From Nannobrachium achirus (taxonomy: Eukaryota > Chordata > Actinopteri > Myctophiformes > Myctophidae), in contig OY997653.1 of the NCBI GenBank assembly GCA_963921795.1, forward strand, positions 1,828,001 through 1,892,000: a stretch of 64,000 nucleotides of DNA, in the 5' to 3' direction. The translations under genes and the position numbers were made by a program. Within the stretch, counting starts at the first letter, position 1, and every line of letters starts with the position of its first letter. The notes under the pieces are model-generated. The model did no database searches. It saw only the letters and a list, made by a program, of their open reading frames with translations, and was not told the origin of the DNA. Below, one piece after another: positions 48,501 to 58,517 of the stretch.

Positions 48501-51500
48501 CCACCAGAACAACGGGCTGCCACAGGGCAGTGTCCTGGCACCTCTCCTCTTCAATGTCTATACCAACGACCAGCCCCTACCAGAAGGATGCAGCAGGTTC
48601 ATCTATGCAGATGACCTAGCCACGACAACGCAGCAGCATACCTTCCCAGAAGTTGAGTCAACCCTGGAAAGAGGACTCTCAGATATGTCTGTGTACTATC
48701 TGGAAAACCATCTGCGTCCAAACCCTGGGAAGACCCAAATCTGCAGCTTCCATCTCAAAAACAGGGAGGCTAAACGGGAGCTCAACGTGACTTGGGACGG
48801 AATAAGGCTCGAAAATCACCAGCACCCAGTCTACCTGGGAGTAACCCTAGACCGTACCCTCAGCTACAAGGAGCACATCAAGAAGACGAGAGCTAAGGTG
48901 TCAACCAGGAACAGCCTCCTGCGACAACTGACTAATTCAAAGTGGGGAGCTCACCCAAGTACACTACGTACAACGGCACTAGCCCTGTGCTATTCCACCG
49001 CCGAATATGCCTGCCCAACTTGGTACAAATCAAGTCACGCGCACAAAATAGACCCTATCCTAAATGAGACCTGTAGGATAGTGACTGGGTGCATTAAAAC
49101 AACCCCCCACCTGACATCCGCAGAGCAGTCATCGCCAAAGCAGAACGCACAAAGCAGGCCAACGACAACCGGCACCTACTTCATGAACACTATGCCCCCC
49201 AGAAACGACTCAAGTCCAGGAGCAGCTTCTTAGACACCACTGCAACACTGGAGACCACGCCATCTGCTGCCAGGATCACTGAGTGGCACAAGCAGTGGAA
49301 CAGCCTGGGCAGCCGGACAACGCAGTGGACAGAGAGAGGCATCACCCCTGAGGAATGTCTCGCTACTGGCCATGATCAACCTTGGGCTGTCTGGAAGACA
49401 TTAAACCGTCTGAGAGTCGGCGAAGGACGATGCAAGGCATCCATGAAGAAATGGACATTAGCATCTTCTGATGCATGTGCGTGCGGCGAACCACAAACTA
49501 TGGAACACATCATGAGATGTAGATATGCTCCACAATGTACTGGACATGACCTGGCCGAGCCAAATGCCGCTGCACTCGCCTGCGCCACCCACTGGAAAGA
49601 TGTGATATAGATGATGGCCGGACACGAGGAAGAAGACTCTAGGCCTACTACAATTATGTGAAAACTTTAGTTATTTTGTAGATTTTGATTATTATTACAA
49701 AACATAGAGTAACCACTTCAGCCCTATAGGCCTACATTTCGGCCATTTGAAAATGGCTGTTCTAAGCTCACAATGTGTAGCAAATAACAATGTGGCGCAT
49801 TGTGAGCTTGTAGAACGACGAGATTTTTACATCAAAACTTGACCTTCTGCATAATGAGTATACTTTCTACTTTTGATACTCTAAAGCTGGTTGCACACTG
49901 CTGCGTTTTTCGGGCCGAATATCGGAGTGAATTTCGGAGCACGCAAATAAAAAAATCAAACTCACTTTATGTCAGTCACGTTTGCACTCTGCCGTCCGTT
50001 TCGCGCACCACTCTGTCCTTTGCTCTCTCTATCTCTCTCTCTCCTTGCCCTGAAAAACGCATTTCGCAACGAAAAACGCAGCAGTGTGCAACCACCTTTT
50101 GTCCATTTGGATGCCAATACATTTGTGCTATACCGTAACTCAAGACATTTTTACCAGACTTTTACTTGTAACAGTATTTATAGATTGCAGTATTACTACA
50201 CATTTACCCATTAGAACGGGTAGGCCTACACCTTATTGTGTATTATTATTTTATGCTTTAACTATTGAAAAATAGTAGATATACAAGCTCACAGCACGGC
50301 ACCAAGTGCCGCGCTGCGAGCTTGTAGATCTGCTAGTTTTTAAAAATTGTGAAAATTTGAATTTTGACCCGATTCTATAAGTGTCTTTTGAATCCTTCTA
50401 AGGTTTTTTTTAAAAACCTGTGTTTCTATGTCAGCAATCTGGCCAGCCATCGTCAAAGAAAAGGTCCTTTTCACTTAACTGGAGCTCAGTTAGTCTGTTC
50501 TTGAGAGACTATGTCAGTGGTTCTCAAAACTTGTGAAGGACCCCCAAAATGATATGTATTTGGCCACGAAACCCCATCTCAAAATATTTAGTTCCAGGGA
50601 CCACCCAGAAGCAAAATTAGAGTTACAAACGTTCACGTAAAAAAATACATATTCAAAGATTTTCCACACATTTTCACGACTTTTTCAAAAATTGCAGATC
50701 TACAAGCTCACAGCGCGGCACTCGGTGCCGCGCTGTGAGCTTGTATATCTGCTATTTTTCAATAGTTAAAGCATTCAATAATCCTAGGCCTAAAACCAGT
50801 GAGTACTTTCTCCACCACTGAATTTCACTCGTCAGTTTCTCTGTGATCTCTTTCAGATATGGCTTCCAGGCTGTCTGCCAGTGAAACCAAGATGGACCAG
50901 CTCCAGACCAGACTTAGTGAGAGTGAGAAGCTAGTCGAAGAGCTGCAGAAACAAAAAGCAGGTGCAGTAGGGGTGGGCGATATGGAAAAATACAACATCA
51001 CAATATTTTCCCAAGCTGTATCACGATACACGATTTTATCACGATTCTTTTTCACGTTGGTTTTTATGGTCATTGTTCAAGTTACTTGACAAAAACTAGA
51101 CTCTCTGGGTCTGGGTATGTAACTTTGACAGCATACAAATGAAACCAAATGGTTTAATTTGTATCCTGTCAAGGTTAAGTGGAGACCTTGACATATTAAA
51201 GTTTGAGAACTTCTGATTTAGACCAAAATGCAGGTTTAAATTGAATTCTGCAATGAATCTCTGTATTAACGATTAAACAGGATTTTTTTACAAGGCTCCC
51301 TCAATTGTATCGCGATATATACGATATCTCTGAAATTGCATATCGATATTTATCACCATATCGCCCACCCCTAAGGTACAGTATTGAGAATATTCTACAA
51401 ACCACCAAAAGTCTAAATATCTGAACTGATGCTTAGTTTAGACAATCTGGATGTTCCTCGGAAGCACATTTGAAAGTATAGGCAAATTGATTCTGTATTG

Positions 51501-54500
51501 GCAAAGGTAGGGGTAAGTGGTCAGGGTACTAAAGTATCGTTCGATTTTCAATAGGAATTCAATTTTAAAAAATCATTTTTCTCTCAATTTTTTAATTTTC
51601 CAGCTCCCCATAAAATCAAATATTGGTTCATTTTTCCAATTTTCTAGCTTGCAAAAAAATCAGGAAAATGCTTCAATTTTGCTTCAATTTTTTAAATGTG
51701 TGATTCGTCTTTGTCATTATTTGATTTGGAACCGACAAAGGAAAAACATCTTTAAAAAAGGTATTTTTCATTTTTTACCACATTACGAATATCAAAAAAT
51801 TGACCAATTTTTTCAATTTTCTAGCTTGCAAAAAAATCAGGAAAATGCTTCAATTTTTTAAATGTGTGATTCATATTTGTCATTATTTGATTTGGAACCG
51901 ACAAAGGAAAAACATCTTTAAAAAAGGTATTTTTCATTTTTTTACCACATTACGAATATCAAAAAATGGACCAATTTTTCAAATGTTCTAGCTTGCAAAG
52001 AAATCAGGAAAATGCTTCAATTTTTTAAATGTGTGATTCGTCTTTGTCATTATTTGATTTGGAACCAACAAAGGAAAAACATCTTGAAAAAGGTATTTCT
52101 TAATTTCTTACCCCATTACAACAATCAAAAAATGGGCCCATTTTTCCAATTTTCTAGCCCACAAAAAAGTCAGGAAAATGCTTAAAATTTGCTCAATTTT
52201 TTGAATGTGTGATTCATATTTTGGCATTATTTGATTTGGAACCGACAAACAAAAAATAGGCCCATTATTCAATTTTCAAGTCCAGGAAAGAAATCGTCAT
52301 CATGAATGTCACGTGACCACGTGTCAAGTCACATGGTACACAACTTCAAAATAAAAGCTGTAGGCTAGTCTAACATCCAACAAGTAATAGGATCAACATG
52401 CAGGCAGGCAGGGGGTCCATGAGGGGTTTACAAGGGGGTCCATGGCTGGTTCCCAAAGTGTGGTTTGGGGACCCCCAGGGTTTCTATGGCTGGTTCACAA
52501 CAGCCTGGTACACGTACAGCCATGGCTGGTTCCCAAAGTGTGGTTCGGGGACCTCTGGAGGTCCATGACGGATTTCCAAGGGGGTCCATGGCTGGTTCTC
52601 AAAGTGTGGTTCGGGGACCTCTGGGGGTCCCTGAGGGGTTTCCAAGGGGGTCCATGGCTGGTTAGCAATAAGTGTGTTTAATTGCGACCGTAGTAGGTCG
52701 CAGTTACTTTTACACTCTCTACTATCCAAACCTCCACCAGCCGTCAGCCTGTCCTTCCCTCCGTCACGTCACTCGTCACACGTCACACTTTCCCCCTACT
52801 CATATCTCCGCCACCGTTGCCCCGATCCATGCCAAAATTTCCATACAAACTCCTTGCCTGCCAAACTACAACCTCGAAGGACCCCCGGAGCTCCAGGGAC
52901 CCCCAGGTCCCTGGGGGACCCCCAGGTGTAAAAAATGACCAAATGTGCAAAAAAGACCACCCCAAAGGGGCTGCTCACGGGGAATTCCCGGGGACCACCG
53001 ACTCCTGGTGCTCCAGAACGGATGCAAAAGTGGTGGCGCCCCCAGTGGAGGACCCCCTCCACTGCAGCTCACATAAAATGCCTTAACTCGGGCTAGGAGC
53101 GACCGGGAGAGCCGGGGCCGGTACCTATTCGTCCGCCTCGGCAGCGCGGAGACCCCACCTCTCATTTCTCATATGGCCCTCTTCTAGCGCCACCATGAGG
53201 CCGATTCTGCAAAACACATTTTTGGACACTGCTCCTAAAATTTTTGCCCTAAAATCACACAAATCGGTACACAGTATGTCTACACTCATGTCATCAACTT
53301 GGATCTGTCCCATATAGCGCCACCTTCAGGCCGATTTTTTAAAACACATTTTTGGACACTGCTCCTACAATCTTTGCCCTAAAATCACGCAAATCGCTAC
53401 ACAGTATGTCTACACTCATCTCATCAACATGGATCTGTCCCATTTAGCGCCACCTTCAGGCCGATTTTTTTAAACACATTTTTGGACACTGCTCCTACAG
53501 ATTTTGCCCTAAAATCACACAAATCGCACAGTATCTCTACAGTCATGTAATCAAAACGCATCTGTCCCATCCAGCGCCACCATCAGGACGATTTTGGTAA
53601 AACAAACTTTTGGCCTTTTTGTGGAGATAAGCGACCAACGGTCGCTTATCTCCCGATTAGGGAGTCTTACTGGTAGTGTAATAGGTGAAATAGTGTAATA
53701 GTGCATTCTTATCAAAACCTCCACCAGCTGTCAGTCTGTCAGTCAGTCTGTCAGTCAGACTTTCAGTCACACTTTTGCCCTTCTCATAGTGGTTTTGGCT
53801 GCCAAACCACTACCCCATTTCTCCCTCTTCTAGCGCCACCATGAGGCCGCTTCTTGCAAAACACATACTTTTTTGGACACTGCTCCTACAAATTCTGCCC
53901 TAAAATCACGTAAAGCGGTACACATTATGTCTACACTCATGTCATCAGCATGGATCTGTCCGAGATAGCGCCACCATCAGGGCATCCTAAAATCACGCTT
54001 TGCTGTGATTTTACGCTTTGCGTGATTTTACGGCAAAATCTGTAAAAGCAGAGTCCAAAAATGTCTTTGAAAAATCGCCCTGATGGTGGCGCTATCTTGG
54101 ACAGTGTCAACCCAGTGTAGACATACTGTGTACCGCTTTGCGTGATTTTAGGGCAAAATTTGTAGGAGCAGTGTCCAAAAATGTGTTTTGCAAGAAGCGG
54201 CCTCATGGTGGCGCTAGAAGAGGGAGAAATGGGGGTAGTGGTTTGGCAGCCAAAATCACTATGAGAAGGGAAAAAGTGTGACTGAAAGTCTGACTGACAG
54301 ACTGACTGACAGACTGACAGCTGGTGGAGGTTTTGATAGTAACTGCAACCTGACGGTCGCAATGACACTATTATATTATTACACTTATTACAATATTACA
54401 CTATTACCCTTATTGCGCTATTACACTACCAGTAAGACTCCCTAATAGGGTGATTTTAGGGCAGTGTCCAAAAATGTGTTTTCAAAAATCGGCCTGAAGG

Positions 54501-57500
54501 TGGCGCTATATGGGACAGATCCATGTTGATGACACGAGTGTAGACATACTGTGTACCGATTTGCGTGATTTTAGGACAAAAAATTTAGGAGCTGTGTCCA
54601 AAAATTTGTTTTGCAAGAATCGGCCTCATGGTGGCGCTAGAAGAGGGTCATGTGTGAATTGATGGGTGGAGGTTGTGGTTTGGCAGGCAAGGAGTATGTG
54701 TGCAAAATTTGGCATGGATCTGGGCAACGGTTGCGGAGATATGAGCAGGGCAAAAGTGTGACGTGTGACAGACAGACAGACAGACTGACTGACTGACTGA
54801 CGGACGGACGGACGGACGGACGGACGGACGGACTCAAAGCTGGTCGAGGTTTTGATAGTAACTGCGACATAACGGTCGCAATAACATTTATGCTATTTCA
54901 ATATTACAAGTAATGCACTATTACACTATTTCACCTATTACACTACCAGTAAGACTCCCTAATCGGGAGATAAGCGACCGTAGGTCACGTGTATACACAA
55001 AGAGGGCTGTAACTGCCATTGGTTCCTAGTTGTGTGGGCAATGTGTAGACATACTGTGTACCAATGTGCGTGATTTTAGGGCAAAATCTGTAGGAGCAGT
55101 GTCCAAAAATGTGTTTAGCAAGAATCGGCCTCATTGTGGCGCTAGAAGAGGGCCATGTGAGAAATGAGGGGTGGGGTCTCCGCGTTGCCTTGGCGGACGA
55201 ATAGGTACCGGCCCCGGCTCTCCCGGACGCTCCTAGCCCGAGTTACGGCATTTTATGTGAGCTGCAGTGGAGGGGGTCCTCCACTGGGGGCGCCACCACT
55301 TTGGCATCCGTTCTGGAGCAGCAGGAGTCGGTGGTCCCCGGGAATTCCCCGTGAGCAGCCCCGTTGGGGTGGTCATTTGGTCATTTTTGCATATTTGGTC
55401 ATTTTTTACATCTGGGGGTCCCCCAGGGACCTGGGGGTCCCTGGAGGTCCGGGGGTCCATGGAGGTTGTAGTTTGGCAGGCAAGGAGCGTGTGTGCAAAA
55501 TTTGGCATGGATCGGGCCAACGGTTGCGGAGATATGAGCAGGGCAATAGTGTGACGTGTGAGGTGTGACAGACAGAGGGACAGACAGACAGACAGACAGA
55601 CAGACGGACAGTTTGTGCAGGCTGTGATAGTAAGTAGCGACCTACGGTCGCAATTACACTTATTGCTAACCAGCCATGGACCCCTTTGGAAACCCCTCAG
55701 GGACCCCCAGAGGTCCCCGAACCACATTTATTGCTAACCAGCCATGGACCCCCTTGGAAATCCGTCATGGACCTCAAGAGGTCCCCGAACCACACTTTGG
55801 GAACCAGCCATGGCTGTACGTGTACCAGGCTGTTGTGAACCAGCCATAGAAACCCTGGGGGTCCGCAAACCACACTTTGGGAACCAGCCATGGACCCCCT
55901 TGTAAACCCCTCATGGACCCCCTGCCTGCCTGCATGTTGATCCTATTACTTGGATGTTAGACTAGCCTACAGCTTTTATTTTGAAGTTGTGTACCATGTG
56001 ACTTGACACGTGGTCACGTGACATTCATGATGACGATTTCTTTCCTGGACTTGAAAATTGAATAATGGGCCTATTTTTTGTTTGTCGGTTCCAAATCAAA
56101 TAATGCCAAAATATGAATCACACATTCAAAAAATTGAGCAAATTTTAAGCATTTTCCTGATTTTTTTGTGGGCTAGAAAATTGGAAAAATGGGCCCATTT
56201 TTTGATTGTTGTAATGGGGTAAGAAATTAAGAAATACCTTTTTCAAGATGTTTTTCCTTTGTCGGTTCCAAATCAAATAATGACAAAGACGAATCACACA
56301 TTTAAAAAATTTAAGCATTTTCCTGATGTTTTTGCAAGCTAGAAAATTGGAAAAATTGGTCCATTTTTTGATATTCGTAATGTGGTAAAAAAATGAAAAA
56401 TACCTTTTTTAAAGATGTTTTTCCTTTGTCGGTTCCAAATCAAATAATGACAAATATGAATCACACATTTAAAAAATTGAAGCATTTTCCTGATTTTTTT
56501 GCAAGCTAGAAAATTGAAAAAATTGGTCAATTTTTTGATATTCGTAATGTGGTAAAAAATGAAAAATACCTTTTTTAAAGATGTTTTTCCTTTGTCGGTT
56601 CCAAATCAAATAATGACAAAGACGAATCACACATTTAAAAAATTGAAGCAAAATTGAAGCATTTTCCTGATTTTTTTGCAAGCTAGAAAATTGGAAAAAT
56701 GAACCAATATTTGATTTTATGGGGAGCTGGAAAATTAGAAAATTGAGAGAAAAATGATTTTTTAAAATTGAATTCCTATTGAAAATCGAACGATACTTTA
56801 GTACCCTGACCGTAAGTGACATTATTTGGTTAAAACTAGAAGGTTTTTAAAGCTCTACACTTTGGTAGAGGTTTGGCTTGTGTAGCTACCTTGCCATGAT
56901 GTAACTCCAAAGGTGGACAAAAAGTAATACAAAAAAAGAAAATAGAAAATAGAAAATCATTCAAAATATGCTCATCAATGACTTTTGACATTGCACAGTT
57001 GAACAGCTCTCAAAGTCCCTCTTTTACTAAAACAGTGACTTTGAGATCTGTTCTATCGTACAGTCATCAAGGACACTATTTTGAATGATCAATTTCTAGT
57101 CAATGCAGAATATTCCCCACATTTGGAGTTACATCATGGCAACGTAACTACACAACCCAAACCTCTACCAAAGATCCCCCCCTTGTACAGTATCTCTATA
57201 TTGTGAAGTTCAGGAGTCATTTTGAACAGTCTGGTGAGGAACTCTACTGCTGCCTCTCCTAAACCAGGGCTTTTCAAAGTGGGTGACGGGGCACCCTGGG
57301 GTGCCGTGACGGCAGTCCAGGGGTGCCGCGAGATAATTTGATAATATTTGGAATTTATTTGGACACTTGAAAATATATTTAGTATCATTTTAAACACAAA
57401 GTTATTTACAGTCAGTTCTAACCAAAATGGCTATTATCTCAACGTTTTCCTCGCAACTTAATCACCAAAATATCATCACTGTCGGGCAGAAACCTCGTAT

Positions 57501-58479
57501 CTCCAGGTTTCAAATGTGTACGTCTTTTGGTAAAGCAAAGCCCTGCTTAATCATACAAGACTGTCGCACAAAACTAGTGAAAACAGCCGATCTACGATGT
57601 GAGGCGTTGTGTGCTTGTAGATCGTCTGTTTTCACTAGTTCAGTACATTTTGTAGATGATAAATACAAAACGAATGGTTTTGAACATACAAGGTTTCCAC
57701 CCAACAACGACGATATGTTATGAATATAAGGTGCTGGGAGTGAAAATTATAATGTGCCTCGGATTAAAAAAATATATATTTATGGGGTGCCCTGAGACAA
57801 AAACGTTTGGGAACCCCGGGTCTGGACCAACTGCCTTCCTATGCTTCATAATCCTCATGACATAATTTAATGTTAATTACCTGTGGGTATTTATGATTGA
57901 TTGCATGTGATTGTATTGATTGTGATATTGTATCGATTTCAGCCCACCTTGCTCAGCTGTCCACCGTGCAGACCCAAGTGCAGAAACTGAGCAGTAAGTA
58001 CTGTATTGTATAGGCCTATATATTGACTTAACACTGATGCTATTCTTAACACTGAATCTGAAATGTAAAAGTGAGTTGGTAATGTCACACACGTAAAAGA
58101 TAACATGTATAGTATTAGTCACATGACTTTACCTTGAGCTGACATTTTATTAAAAGGCCAATTCATGTCTTGATTCCAAGTAGATTAAAGATCTGTATAC
58201 CGGTCCTCCTGTAATGTCAACTGAGACATAAATGCTACAGCATAGGTTTTTCAAAAAATCTTAGAAGGATTCAAAAGACACTTATAGAATTGTATCAAAA
58301 TTCTAATTTTCACGATTTTTCAATAGTTAAAGCATAAACTAATGATACACAATAATGTGTACCTGTTCTAAATGGGTTAAAAAGCATCACAGAGATCAGA
58401 TCCCACCTTTATCAACAAGTTTTGTTCAAAGAGCTCCTATACTTGAACAGTACCTCACAATGGCTGCTATATATATACC

Positions 58480-58517
<38 letters not shown>

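Larger units (their letters stand above)
51519..56811. mobile_element. 5.3-kb foldback element with arms of about 2 kb
   Basis: The segment 51519-53707 is repeated inverted at 54909-56811 with high identity. The outermost sequence is GGTCAGGGTACTAAAG and its complement. GTAAGT(G) flanks both ends (51513-51519, 56812-56818), consistent with a 6-7-bp target duplication. The arms carry a 166-bp tandem array, GGTCCATGG-rich sequence and 130-bp monomers. The centre holds a second palindrome. No transposase frame was recognised. Confidence 0.85.

Noticed and set aside
51517-52000. Repeated Phe/Lys/Asn-rich frames in the foldback arms
   Set aside because: Produced by the 166-bp AT-rich tandem array and mirrored in the other arm; not genes.
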